A DNA stretch of 64,000 bases from Musa acuminata AAA Group (GCF_036884655.1 NC_088327.1:15178501-15242500), one strand, 5' to 3'. Counted from the first letter of the stretch, positions 48,168-60,768 are shown. Made by a program: numbers and translations. The notes: a model not told the origin generated them from the letters alone.

Positions 48168-50261
48168 TTGACAAGAGAAGAGCTTCGGGAGCAATTTGCG
48201 AAGCGGTTATGTTGGCATTGCGACGAGCCGTGGAGTTACAAGCATTGCTATAGAAAAGGGAGACTTCATTTGATTGAACCAGTAGAAGAAGAGGTTATTG
48301 AGCATTCAAAAGAGAGCCTTAAACATAACGAAGAAGATGCGGAAGAAGAGCCACAACCGACCGACGTTATAGTACACACACTAGCTGGCTACTCAAACCC
48401 GCAAACGATGAAAGGGAGACTTCTTATGATTGAACCAATAGAAGAAGAGGTTATTGAACATTTAGAAGAGAACCTTAAACATAAAGAAGATGCGGAAGAA
48501 GAGCCACAACCGACTGACGTTACAGTACGCGCACTAGCCGGCTACTCAAACCCGCAAACGATGAAAGTTGGAGGCCTTCTCAAACAACAACCGATCACTG
48601 TTCTCATCGACATGGGCAGTACTACTAACTTTCTAAATAGTAAGCTTGCTGTTCGGTTAGTATTACCTATCGAGAATCGCTGTAGGTTTGATGTTAAGGT
48701 CACCGACGGACGTATTTTGAATTGTGATCGTAGGCGCCCGCAGGAGAAACTATTATTGCAGGACCAAGAGATAATTGTAGATTTATTTCTTCTCCCTCTT
48801 AACAATCATGAGGCCATGCTCAGAATTAAATGGTTAACGACATTAGGTAATATTTCATGGAATTTTATGAAACTAATTATGAAATTTTACAGTAAGGAGA
48901 AACAAGTGACATTGCATGGGAAACGTGGGGGCGACATAACAACGATTTGCACACAACAAATGGAGAAGGTTTTGCATAAAGCATGCAGCGGCTTTTTGGT
49001 ACAACTTGAGCAGCAAACTAAGGGAGAGCCAATAGAATTTGAAGATCCAAATCTACTTCCTTTGCTTGCTGAATTTTCAAATATATTTGACGAACCGCGC
49101 AACCTACCTCTTACCCATCGGCATGATCATTATATAACGATCCTTCCAGGCAAATCTTCAGCAAATGCTCAGCCATATCAGTATCCACATCTCTAGAAGG
49201 ATGAAATAGAAAGGATTGTAAAAGAGATGCTCGAAACAGGAGTTATTCGGCCAAGTTGCAACCTCTACTCTTCACCGGTGCTACTTGTACGCAAGAAGGA
49301 CGGAACAAGGCGAATATGTGTTGATTACCGAGCTCTCAATGACATAACCATCAAGGATAAATACCTTATTCTAATAGTAGATGAATTGCTAGATGGAAGG
49401 GAGCACAAATCTTCACAAAGCTGGACCTTTGATCCGGGTATCATCAAATACGAGCTTGCGAAGAAGACATACCGAAAACCACCTTTTGAACACACAACAA
49501 CCACTACGAAGTTTTACTTTCTTCAACAGAAGGTGGAATATCTTGGGCATATCATATCAGAGGAAGGTGTGGCAGTGGACCCGTTCAAAATTGGAGCAAT
49601 GCAAAACAGGCCGACCCCGAGAAACATAAAATTGCTACATGGCTTTCTGGGTTTAACAGGCTACTACCGCAAGTTCATGAAAAACTATGGAAAGATCAAT
49701 GCACCACTTACTTCCTTACTGGAAAAAGATGTCTTCCAATGGTTGGACAGAGCCTCCGCTTCCTTCGACAAACTTAAGGCAGCCATGACGACGATGCCGG
49801 TGCTAACACTACCAGATTTCAACCGACCCTTCATTATTGAGGCCGACGCATCTGGAGTCAGAATTGGAGCCATTCTCATACAAGATGGTCGACCACTCAC
49901 ATACACTAGCAAGACATTATCTCCCTCCCATCAAAATAAGTCAATATATGATAAGGAGATGCTCGCCATTATGCGCACAGCAACGAGGTGGAGACCCTAC
50001 TTGATTGGTCGACGATTTCAAATTAAAACCGACCATAAAAGCCTCAAGTACTTTTTGGAGCGAAAGATATCATCCCCTGAGCAACAAAAATGGGTAACAA
50101 AACTTCTTGGATTTGATTATGAAATAACTTACAAAAAGGGGAAAGAGAATGTTCTTGCAGATGCGCTTTCGCAACTACCCGAGCAAGTTGAAGTTTCGGC
50201 CATTTCACTTTCGACCAGCGACTTTCTTCGGATATTAAGATGGAATGGTAGGAAGATTTAG
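48168..50261 (+). pseudogene. Gypsy Gag zinc knuckle, protease, RT and RNase H
   Basis: Continues the gypsy reading frame after the nested element. CWHCDEPWSYKHC resembles a divergent zinc knuckle. An acidic linker duplicated in tandem (52 codons; copies begin about 48258 and 48414) follows, then the protease IDMGSTTNFLN with Met where Ser or Thr is usual. Stop at 49194. RT begins LETGVIRPSCNLYSSPVLLV and RKKDGTRRICVDYRALND. The palm segment that should hold the catalytic Asp-Asp is deleted before LQQKVEYLGHIISEEGV, and two CGA-type Arg codons read TGA in the shifted frame (49431 and about 49488). RNase H follows with EADASGVRIGAILIQDGRPL and KTDHKSLKYFLE. Not functional. Confidence 0.88.
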
Positions 50262-50742
50262 AGACTAGTAAGATTATAAAAAAATTGGAGGAAGCACCAA
50301 GCTCCGTGGCTCATTACAATTGGGACTAAAAAAAATTACACTATAAGGGACACATTGTGCTTTTGATAAATTCTACTTGCATCTTCACGAGCAAATTTTG
50401 GACAAAGTTATTCTATATGCAGGGTACTAAATTGAAAAGGAGTACGACATATCATCCACAAATCGACGGCCAAACAAAAGTTGTAAATAGGTGCTTGGAG
50501 ACAGCCCAAAGCCACCCGCCAAATATGACTATCCAAGGAGAACTCTAGACCCAGCCAAGTACCATTATTGATCGACGGATCGTGACTCGACGACGACGAC
50601 CCACTACTAAAGTGCTAATACAGTGGGTGAACCTACCAATAGAAGATGCCACTTGGGAGAACTAAGACGACTTGAAGATCAAATTCCTAAAATTCATGAA
50701 TCGTCAGCCTCGAGGACAAGGCTGATTTGAAGAGGGCGGGTC
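50262..50742 (+). pseudogene. Gypsy integrase and chromodomain-like remnants
   Basis: [20 protein letters not shown] and [20 protein letters not shown] (about 50360-50505) match the integrase core; most of the integrase is deleted. IDRRIVTRRRRPTTKV, then LIQWVNLPIEDATWEN and DDLKIKFLKF (about 50570-50700), match a C-terminal chromodomain-like end. The polypurine tract GAAGAGGGCGGGTC lies just before the LTR. Confidence 0.82.
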
Positions 50743-51136
50743 TGTTAGGACTCTAGCTAGGAGAGTCCTAATTGAGAGGGACATTCATGTAAAACCTACC
50801 TAAGCCGATCCCTATTAAAGAGGTGAAGAGGCCGGTTAGGGTTAGGAGGTTGTTTCTTAGAGAAGAATAAGGAGTTGTAAAGGAATAGGAGTCTTGAGTA
50901 TGAGTCATATTAGGAGTTGATTAGAAGTAGGAGTCTTGAGTAGGAGTCTTATTAGGAGTTAGGGTTTAGAAGCCCTATAAATAGTCATGTATTCCTCCTC
51001 TTTTGATAAGCAATAGATGAATCTTTTCTACAGCCTTTGAGCAGTAACTTGGAGGGAGGAACCCCTATAGAGTTCCAAGGAGGTCGATCCCCTAAAGAGA
51101 TTAACCCCAAGTTTAGAATCAGTAAGGGTTCTAACG
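50743..51136 (+). repeat. 3' LTR of the gypsy element
   Basis: 394 bp. It is 42 bp longer than the 5' LTR because of a tandem duplication of the GTCTTGAGTA.GAGTC unit (about 50891-50960). The last base is G instead of A. Confidence 0.88.
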
Positions 51137-51141
51137 GCAAC

Positions 51142-51569
51142 TCTTGCCGATCACAACTCCTTGTGATTCCCGTCCTATTTGGCCTCCGAATCACCATGGT
51201 CTCGAGGGACTCGACCAACCATGATTCTCGGTTAAGTCAACACCTTCGTTACAAGATGAGTCTGATTTGATGATATACCCTCGAGGGACTCGACCAAGCA
51301 TACCATATCCTCAGGTCACCGGTGACATCTCTATATCATAAGCAAGATAGTGAATCGCAATATAGGTGAGTGTCGTGGGACTCGACCAACTCAACCTACA
51401 CCGAAAATCGGTTCCTACTTATAACGATGGAAGGCCACGTGGGTCAATCTAATTGCCTCACGTTTACCGACTTAATATTATCGAGAGAAATGTTTCTATG
51501 ATTTGGTCTCCTAATATAACATGTCACACATATACATATTTAATATATATCTACATCGCATGCAAATAT
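51142..51569 (-). other. Copia-1 5' leader, middle portion
   Basis: Non-coding. Carries three more copies of the (C)TCGAGGGACTCGACCAA-type motif (about 51201, 51281 and, as CGTGGGACTCGACCAA, 51374). Ends in the TSD AATAT (51565-51569). Confidence 0.72.
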
Positions 51570-53124
51570 TGTTGAATCTTAGATTTTGATGATGAAACTA
51601 ATTGATTGTGTTTAGATGTTTAACTGCATTTTGAGTGATGTAGGTCTACTCGATCAGGATTAGACAGTTGACGCAGGAGGAATTGACGTTGCGCCGGAGG
51701 AGATCACGTCAGGATATTGGACGACAGAAGGCTTCGGACGTCGGGCATCGGGCCAAGGAGAGCGGAATTGCGCCAAGGATATCGGGGTTGCGGAGGTCAA
51801 CTGCCGATTGGGCAACAAGCCACAAGAGAGGACGATACGCTGAAGAATTGGACGAAGCGCCAACCAATGAAGTGCCGGACAACAGAATGTCAATTCGCGT
51901 TGTAATACTTGTCTAGATCGGAGTAGAGTTTTGGCTTGTGTGTGCAGGATTAACTATGATAATGATGAAGACATAAAGCGAAACAAAGTACCGGAGTCAA
52001 GCGCGAAGGATTCGTTGGGAGTTCGAGAGTCCGACGGAAGTCTGAAGGTTCGTCGGGAATGCTGCCGGAACTAGCTGAGAATGAGTAGGGAGCTTGCCGA
52101 AGGGTTTTCAGAAGCTCGCCAGAAGGTACATCGGAAGTTCGCAAAGCTCACCGAGAAAGATCGTAGCTTGCTGAAGAAGCTCGTCGGAACTCGCCAAGAT
52201 CAAATTGTGAAGTCTAGGAGCTTGCCGGGAGTCCGCATAATGGTTTCTGAGAGTTTATCGGAAGACCGCCGGAGGTTCACCGGAAGCTCGTCGGAAGAAG
52301 TCTTGACTTGCGGACTTTGTAATAGCTTAGGAAATGTCTTTAAATTCATAGTTAGTACATTAATTAGGGTTAGGAATATGTGTTAATCCTATAACCTAAG
52401 TAGGGGCCAATTGGGCCCGAGTTCGGACTGGTTTAGGCCAAGTTTGGAGCCCAACTAGTGAGCTGAAATAGTGTAGGCGGTAGCACCGCCCAGAACCTGA
52501 GAACCGAGCAGTGGCACCGCCAGTAAATGGTCAATATGATATTGACAGGCTGTGGAACCGCCACCGACAGGCGGTGGCATCGCCAGCCTCGGAAACCCAA
52601 GTGAATTCAAAATTTGGAGCCCAAATTTGAATCCTTTTGGGGCCTATAAATACCCCTCAATTCTCAGCAGAGAATACAACCTTTGAGAAGCAAGAGATTG
52701 AGATAAAAGTCTTAGTAAAGCCTTTAGCAAGTTTTTGTTTTCAATAGCTTGAGTGTTCACCTCCCTCTTTCTCTTTGAAAATTTGTAAGAGTGTGAACCA
52801 CTTGTAAAAGTTTGTAAGAGGGGTATTTGTCCTTCCCCTTCAAAGTGATTTGCTAGTGGAAGTTGGGAGCCTCTTCGAAGAAGGCTTCGCAAGTGGATGT
52901 AGGTCATTTTGACCGAACCACTTTAAATTGGTGTGTTCCTTGAATGTGTGAGTTCTTACTTTCCTGAAATTGTTATTTACACTACTGCTAGTTTTCGGTT
53001 TTCATCTGCTCAAGTTACTATCGAAACAAAATCTCCTCGTATTTACGAATTCGGTTTCAAACTTACAAGTTTTAATCCGCTGCACTAATTCACCCCCCCT
53101 CTTAGTGCCGCTCCGATCCTAACA
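51570..53124 (+). repeat. 5' LTR, older gag-only element
   Basis: 1555 bp. TATAAATA at 52645-52652, shortened palindrome array at about 52475-52580. Confidence 0.9.
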
Positions 53125-53174
53125 ATTGGTATCAGAGCCCGGTATTTCTCATTTCATATTTACATCCGAGAGAA

Positions 53175-54053
53175 ATGACTCTTCATGGCTTTCAAGAGGG
53201 CTTTTCGGTTGTTCATCCACCTTTGTTTAATGGATTGGACTACACTTATTGGAAAACTCGAATGAGAGTTTTCTTGATTTCTATGAATTTGGATTTATGG
53301 AATATTGTTGAAAACAGTTTTCAACTTCCCTCTAAACCGATGAACGAATGGTCGGATTTGGAGAAGAAGTATTTTTCTTTAAACACAAAGGCTATGAATG
53401 CCTTATTTTGCGCTTTGGACAAAAATGAGTTCAATCGGATTTCTACATGTGAAACGTCTTTTGATATTTGGCGAACACTTGAAATCATGCACGAGGGAAC
53501 TAGTAGAGTCAAAGACTCGAAAGTTAACATTTTATTGTATGATTTTGAGCTTTTCGAATACAACCAAGCGAGACTATAGGCGACATGTACACCCGTTTCA
53601 CGGATGTCGTCAATAATCTAAGAGTTCTTGATAAATCTTTTTTGAATTTTGATCTCGTAAATAAGATCTTAAGATCCCTTCCAAAAAGGTGGGATCCTAA
53701 AATAACCACAATACAAGAGATAAAAAAATTTAAATGATTTTCCATTAGAAGAATTAATCGGGTCATTAATGACCTATGAAATGACACTTTTGGAACATTT
53801 TGAACCTGATGTGCACTTGAACCACCTTCCAAAGAATACGAAGGATTTGAAACTCTGGACAAATGAATACCACTTGAGCGATGACTCAAGTGATGAGGAT
53901 AATGATGAACTTGAACTTCGAACACTAAATCTTAATAAGTTCATTAAACAAAAATCTAAAATAAACAATGAACTTGAACGGAGGAAGAGGCCAAAGAAGA
54001 GGAAGGCAACCAAGGATGAATCAAGAACTTCCAAAGGTGAAACGGCGAATTAG
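53175..54053 (+). pseudogene. Gag of the older element, frameshifted
   Basis: Starts MTLHGFQEGFSVVHPPLFNG and follows the same domain order as 42514-43434. A one-base loss near 53555 and a one-base change in an A-run near 53730 break the frame. The tail resumes at 53769-54053. No zinc knuckle. Ends beside AAGGTAAGT, a consensus-like splice donor. Confidence 0.88.
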
Positions 54054-57000
54054 GCTTTGATGGGCTTCGACTACAAGGTAAGTAACTTAACTCTCTTGAA
54101 TTATTTTGAAATTACTTAGAAGTTTTTCATGAGTGCTTAATTTAGATAGTAAGAATAGGAAATAAAAAATTATTTTTCAAAAATTATATCATGTTTTTTT
54201 TTTAGCATCTTTGAAAAATTAAAAATTTGATCATGAAAAGTATATTGCTAAGGTTTCATGCATGTTATGTTTTGAAATGTTGAATGATGTATGCAACATT
54301 AGGGATGATAATTATATGATATGTGATAGTGCTTAGGATTAATCCATGCATGTGTATCTTGATGATTTTACACTATTACATGCCTTAATAACATGTTGGA
54401 AATTATGTGTTTTGGATACAAAAATTTCCATGATCATGAGCATGTTTTAACTTCATGATTGAATTTGAAAATCTATAGCAAAACCATGTCCGAATGCATG
54501 AAAGTGTTAAATTTTATTTTTGGATTTTCTTGATCCTAACAATTCAGTTTTGAGAATCTATTGATCTTGATGGTTTTATGACAAAATTCATTTTTCGATC
54601 CTAAATGTTGATGCATGTTTTTATTTAACATAAATGAAAAAGAATGCTAACATGAAATCAATCACTTAAAATGAAATACTTAAAAAAGAAAAAATATATT
54701 ATCAATGAAATCATGAATCTACTTATGTTACGAATTTTGTGAACCATAAAAATGATTTTGGTGATTTAAATTTGAAATGAGTTTTATCAAAATCATGATC
54801 TTGATTTCTTGGAATAACATGAGATTTCCCTTGATAATCATTTTGATTATTTAAAAGGAGATTTGTCGAAATGATTCATGGAATTTTCGATTCATGACTT
54901 GATTCTTCATTTGTTTATGAGATGGTTGAAATCTTTGTACCTTTGAATTCTTCCCTTCCCCCTTCGATTTTTGAATTTATGCATGTTATATGTTGAAGAT
55001 TTGAAATCATGTTTTGATATCATGCATACTCAAGAAATGTTGATTTGACAAAATGAATGATGATTTTTCTTGAATATAACTTGTGATATGTTTTTTTGAA
55101 TCATCATCTTGATTTCTTGATATTCGATACATGAAATTTTATTATGAATCAAGAATTTTTGTTTAATCGATCTCCTAAGATTTTCTTTCGATTATTTATG
55201 AGGAGGTTTTTAAAAAAGAAATCATGTCTTTTAGTATTCACATGTTTAAATCTTTCATGATATGATCTTTATGCAATTCCTTGTATTCATGAAATGTTTT
55301 CTCATCACCCAACTAATTCTTCTTGATATTCTTTATGTGATGATATGAATGCATGAAATATTCATAAATTTATAATAATGCATGCAATACTTATGATAAT
55401 GATGTACATGATATATTGCATATGATGTGTATCATGAATGCTTTAAATGATGAATGTTTGATATCATGATCAACATGTTGATAAATGCATAAAAATTTTA
55501 ATGCTTGAATATCATGTATGATATGCTCATAATGATGATTGATTTATTTATATCATGCATGAAAAATGAAATGTATGGTTTTGAAAATGTGCATGTTTTA
55601 ATTTGAAAATATAATGATAAGATTGATACTTACCTTTGTCATGATTTAGAAATTGACGCAAAGTGTCTTCCCTTCTTTTTGACATTGATAAAGGGGGAGA
55701 AATATCGCTAGCTCATCTTGCAAAATTCAGAAACATGCACTTTGCAAAGGAAGCAAAAATGACACTTCTCAAAAGAGAAGAAAGAGCTTGAACATCTTTA
55801 ATTTGCTAGCTAGCATAATGTACAATTTGCTATCTTGAATATTACAAAGAAATGCTATCATGCACATCGCAAAGAAAAGCAAATATGCTAACTTGTAAAT
55901 CTTTAAATTTGCTAGCTTGTATGTAGTAAAACTTGCATATCATAAAAATTGCTAGCTTGTAGAGAAGCAAACATTTGCTATTTCAAGAAAAGCAAAAATG
56001 CTAAACTTGCACATCTTTAATTGCTACATTATATGATGATAAAACTTGATATTATATTTTTTTTCATACAATGTATTGAACTTTTTATCTCTAAACACTT
56101 GATACTTGGAATATTTTAAAATGTGATCTTGATAAGAATGTTTCAAGTTGCTCTTTGTGCTATATCTTTTCAAATGAATCATGAGGCTTGATATCATATA
56201 TTTCATAATATAGAAATAACAAGATTTCTTTGCCTTGTATGCCTTATGTGATGATTGTACATCAATTTGCTTTATTATGAATTATATGAATCTTGATCGT
56301 GAACTTGTTAAGAAGAATTTTAATGAACCATGAATCATATCTTTGGTATTCATGAATTGATCCTTATTGATATATTTTATGAATTCTTTGCATATTTAGC
56401 TTGTTGAATGGTTGAAATTTTTAGCCATTGAGTCCTCCCTTTCTTTTTGACTTTGATAAAGGGGGAGAAGGTTTTGCTAGCTTGTGCATTGAAAATGAAA
56501 GTAAACTTCCTAGCATGCTAAGGAAGTAAAACTTCCAAGCTTGTACTTCTCAAAAAGAGAAGAAAGATCTTGCCTATCGAAAGAAGCAAAAAGTGCAAAA
56601 CTTAGAAAACTTGCAACAAATTGGTCTTTCCATGCTTTGTATCAAAAATAGGTTGATATCCTTAAAAGCATCGTATTAAATTTTTTAGTGTATCGCAATG
56701 TATCACATGTATCGCAAATTAAAAATTCTGAGACTATTATCATATCATGTTTAACAATTGATATCTTTCATTGATATGATAAATTATCATCTCATGATGT
56801 ATCACATAATGATATCATGGTTTGCGATTGTATCATGTGATCCTTGGTGAATTTTCACATTTATATCCTTCATGAAATGATTTTTTTGCATTATTGTCTT
56901 GTATGCATTATGTGATGATTGAAATATTGATTGATGCAAAGTTGATGTAAAAGTCTAAATCATTGGTTCCTCTCTTTCTTTTTAACATTGACAAAGGCGG

Positions 57001-57509
57001 AGAAAGTTATTGCTAGCTTGCACACTTGAATGAAGAATTTGCTAGCTCGATCATTGTAATGAGGAAATTTGCTATATCAAATATCATAAATATTGTTACT
57101 TGCAAAGAAAAGCAAAGTGCAATCTTGCACAAAAATTCAAGTGTTGAATTGCCATGATTGAACTTAAGAATCTTACTATGCTTTTGTGCTTATATGTTGT
57201 GATGAAAATCTAGCTTCATGTTACAAAAACTTGAATATCTTATGAAATAGCTAGAGCTACTTCTCCTTTTTGTTGATGACATAGGGGGAGAAGTATATTG
57301 ATGACTTCATGCATTGAATTAAATATTATATATATATATTTGCATGATGGTTTAAATATTTTTCATAACATGTGATGAATGTTACTTGGATTTGGGATAA
57401 TCCAAGTGTTCTATCAATGGCATATTGATAGGAGTTTAGTTAAACTTCGGGGAGTTAAGGTTAACTCCGTCAGTCATCAATTAGTTGTCATCATCAAAAA
57501 GGGGGAGAT
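54054..57509 (+). other. AT-rich non-coding internal region with repeated PPT-like motifs
   Basis: Shares phrases with 43435-46567, for example TCATTTTTCGATCCTAAATG near 54590 and 43934. GATAAAGGGGGAGAA-like tracts follow CTTTCTTTTTGAC at about 55686 and 56455, and as GACAAAGGCGGAGAAAG at about 56990. GACATAGGGGGAGAAG lies at about 57280 and the terminal tract at 57496-57509. Each cluster is followed by GCTAGCTTG/AAGCAAA words. Confidence 0.72.
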
Positions 57510-59096
57510 TGTTGAATCTCGGATTTTGATGATGAAACTAATTGATTGTGTTTAGATGTTTAACTGTATTTTGAGTGATGCAGGTCTACTCGATCAGGAT
57601 TAGACAGTTGACGCAGGAGGAATTGACGTTGCGCCGGAGGAGATCACGTTAGGATATTGGACGACAAAAGGCTTCGGACGTCGGGCATCGGGCCAAGGAG
57701 AGCAGAATTGCGCCAAGGATATCGGGGTTGCGGAGGTCAATCGCCGATTGGGCAACAAGCCGCAAGAGAGGATGATGCGCTGAAGAATTGGACGAAGCGC
57801 CAACCAATGACGTGCTGGGCAACAGAATGTCAATTCGCGTTGTAATAATTGTCTAGATCAGAGTAGAGTTTTGGCTTGTGTGTGCAGGATTAACTACAAT
57901 AACGATGAAGACATAAAGCGAAACAAAGTGCCGGAATCAAGCACGAAGGATTCGTTGGGAGTTCGATAGTCCGACGGAAGTCCGAAGGTTCATCGGGAAT
58001 GCTGCCGGAACTAGCCGAGAATGAGTAGGGAGCTTGCCGAAGGGTTTTCGGAAGCTCACCGGAAGGTACATCGGAAGTTCGTGGAGCTCACCGAGAAAGA
58101 TCGTAGCTTGTCGAAGAAGCTCGTCAGAACTCGCCAAGATCAAATCGTGAAGTCTAGGAGCTTGCCGGGAGTCCGCAGAATGGTTTCCGAGAGTTTATCG
58201 GAAGACCGCCGGAAGTTCGCCGGAAGAAGTCTTGACTTGCGGACTTTGTAATAGCTTAGGAAATGTCTTTAAATTTATAGTTAGTACATTAATTAGGGTT
58301 AAGATTAGGTGTTAATCCTATAACCCAAGTAGGGGCCAATTGGGCCTGAGTTCGGACTGGTTTGGGCCGAGTTTGGAGCCCAACCAGTGAGCTGAAATAG
58401 TGTAGGCGGTGGCACCACCAGATTAGGTGGTGGCACCGCTGGACTGAGCGGTGGCACCGCCCAGCACCCGAGAGGTCCGGTGGTGGCACCGCCGGACTGA
58501 GCGGTGGCACCGCTAGTAAACGGTCAATATGATATTGATAGGCGGTGGCACCACCAGCCTCGGAAACCCAAGAGAATTCAAAATTTGGAGCCCAAATTTG
58601 AATCCTCTTGGGGCCTCTAAATACCCCTCAATTCTAAGCAGAGAATACAACCTTTGAGAAGCAAGAGATTGAGATAAAAGTCTTAGCAAAGTCTTTAGCA
58701 AGTTTTTGTTTTCAATAGCTTGAGTGTTCACCTCCCTCTTTCTCTTTGAAAATTTGTAAGAGTGTGAACCACTTGTAAAAGTTTGTAAGAGGGGTATTTG
58801 TCCTTCCCCTTCAAAGTGATTTGCTAGTGGAAGTTGGGAGCCTCTTCGAAGAAGGCTTCGCAAGTGGATGTAGGTCATTTTGACCGAACCACTTTAAATT
58901 GGTGTGTTTCTTGAATGTGTGAGTTCTTACTTTCCTGAAATTGTTATTTACACTATTGCTAGTTTTTGGTTTTCATCTACTCAAGTTACTATCGAAACGA
59001 AATCTCCTCGTATTTACGAATTCGATTTCAAACTTACAAGTTTTAATCCGTTGCACTAATTCACCCCCCCCTCTTAGTGCCACTCCGATCCTAACA
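57510..59096 (+). repeat. 3' LTR, older gag-only element
   Basis: 1587 bp with a longer palindrome array (about 58408-58556). The TATA box reads TCTAAATA. Confidence 0.9.
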
Positions 59097-59101
59097 AATA
59101 T

Positions 59102-60270
59102 ATATACATATCTAGTATGTGTATCAACAATCACACCAGATGATCATGGACCATAATCTAATATGATTAGGCCCGAGCCAGTAGGCCTAATCACTCACAT
59201 CAAGATCTATGTGTGCAATGGTGCATCTCCATGCCCTGTGATCATCCATCTCATCCTCGTCGGTTCCGTCGACATCTCGATGCATCTTCATGCATCACGA
59301 TCGTCCGTCTCGTGGGTCCCGCTATCACATCCACGCTCCCGCTGTGCCTCCTCATGTGATTACAACTCAATCAAAGGCACGTAGACCCGACAATAAACGA
59401 GAAATATAATAGACGCTTGCAGACCCCAATAATAATAATAATCATAAGTACACACATCACACGGTCCATGATTATCCGTCCATACATCATACATCACATG
59501 TATAATTAATCATCATCATGTAGGACTACTAGATAATGATAAAAATAATAATCAACTAAACCTTTTAATTAATTAGTATTTTATGAAATCAGGGACATAT
59601 AGGAAATTTCTGAATTCATAGGGGTATTTTTATAATTTGGATAAAAGGATAAAATTTGAATTTCTGAAATTCACAGGGGTAAAACTATCTTTTTGCCCAA
59701 GAATGCCCTAATGCCCTACTCCCCTACTGCCGCCGTCGCCGCCACCCTACTGGCGGTGGCTTGTGCGGTGGGGCGAGGGCGCTGCCCTCGCTTGTAGGTG
59801 GGCGCCCCCGCGGGCGTCGCCGCCCCCACGAGCGGTTCTGCCGGCGGGGCAGCGCCCGCAGGCGGTGCTGTCCTTGTGGGCGTCGCCACCTCCATAGGCG
59901 GTTCTGCCAGTGGGGCAACACCCACAGGTGGCGCTGTCCCCCCGGGCGGCCGCCCCTACGGGGGGGTTTCGCCCGCGGGAGCAACGGCGGCAGACGCCAT
60001 TGCCCTGTGGCACCTCACCCCACGGGAGAAGCGACCGTAGGCACCTCTGCCCGTGGGCTACCAGCCTCGCCGGCCGCAAGCAGGCCGCCGGCCGGCTGCT
60101 GTAGACGCAGCCCCTGTGCTGCTTGCTTGCGGCTGCGCTGCACACATGTGGATTGAGGGAAGCAACTATTGCTGCCCTTTCTCGTTATTGCGTCAATGGT
60201 TTTGACGTCAAAAGTTTCTTCAAAACACAACACACACAGTTCAAAACCAATCTATCGCGCGAACAATTTG
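59102..60270 (-). other. Copia-1 5' leader, primer-binding-site-proximal portion
   Basis: AT-rich to about 59700, then a GC-rich block (59710-60160). No recognised protein. Open frames on both strands in the GC block are compositional. Confidence 0.65.
59805..59945. repeat. GC-rich tandem repeat of about 66 bp, two units
   Basis: Two copies share GGGCGTCGCC, GCGGTTCTGCC and GGGGCA.C.CCC.CAGG, at about 59812-59877 and 59878-59943. Confidence 0.75.
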
Positions 60271-60282
60271 GCTCTGATACCA
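60271..60282 (-). other. Primer-binding site of Copia-1 (tRNA-Met type)
   Basis: GCTCTGATACCA on the plus strand, i.e. TGGTATCAGAGC on the element's strand, one base before the LTR end. Confidence 0.85.
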
Positions 60283-60283
60283 C

Positions 60284-60768
60284 TGTTGGGAAATCTTAGG
60301 GGCGACATTAGATGCACAGTGGAAGAACAAGAAAAACAAATCCCCGATTCCCAAAGAGATGTTCGTTGTCGTGCGAAGATTGGTGCTCAAAATCCGCGAA
60401 ATTGAAAAAACTGCGTATATAATAGATTGTGTTACATAGGGAGATCGTATATCCCTGTTTCCTTGCAGATCCTTAGGTGAGGGTGAAGGAGGTCAAGCGT
60501 CCTCTCTAGCGGTGATCCACACAGTAGGGCTGCGATGACGCTCCTCAAAACTCCAAGCCTGCTTTGAGGTGGAGAGGGGAAGGAGAATAGGAGAGGCAAG
60601 CAAAGGCTCTAGCCTATGAGGCTCTGAATCTCTCCTATTTATAGAGGTCCCTTGTCAAACCCTAATGGATCCTCCCCTGGTGGGTATTGGATGTGTATCT
60701 AATAACCCAAGCCTTTTAGATTAGTGGATCTCTATCCAATAATCTCTCATAGGCTCTTAATGGATCGT
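60284..60768 (-). repeat. 5' LTR of Copia-1, surviving part in normal orientation
   Basis: Matches 31331 to about 31808 of the 3' LTR with scattered substitutions. Confidence 0.85.

Larger units (their letters stand above)
38414..51136 (+). mobile_element. Ty3/gypsy chromovirus-like element, split by a younger insertion, TSD GCAAC
   Basis: 5' LTR 38414-38765, tRNA-Met-like primer site TAGTATTAGAGCA (38768-38780), long leader, gag, protease/RT/RNase H, integrase remnants, polypurine tract (about 50728-50742), 3' LTR 50743-51136. The TSD GCAAC is at 38409-38413 and 51137-51141. About 5.4 kb without the 7.3-kb element nested at 40869-48162. Inactivated by stops, frameshifts and a deletion in RT. 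Confidence 0.88.
51570..59096 (+). mobile_element. Second full-length gag-only Sirevirus-like element, TSD AATAT, older
   Basis: LTRs 51570-53124 and 57510-59096; primer-binding site TGGTATCAGAGC (53127-53138); frameshifted gag (53175-54053); AT-rich non-coding region (54054-57495); polypurine tract before 57510. The TSD AATAT is at 51565-51569 and 59097-59101. The two LTRs differ at many positions and by about 32 bp, so it is older than the element at 40869. Same architecture, and likewise without pol. Confidence 0.9.

Noticed and set aside
59716..60233. Overlapping Pro/Ala/Gly-rich open frames in the GC-rich leader
   Set aside because: Open on both strands because of GC-rich tandem repeats; no domain recognised.
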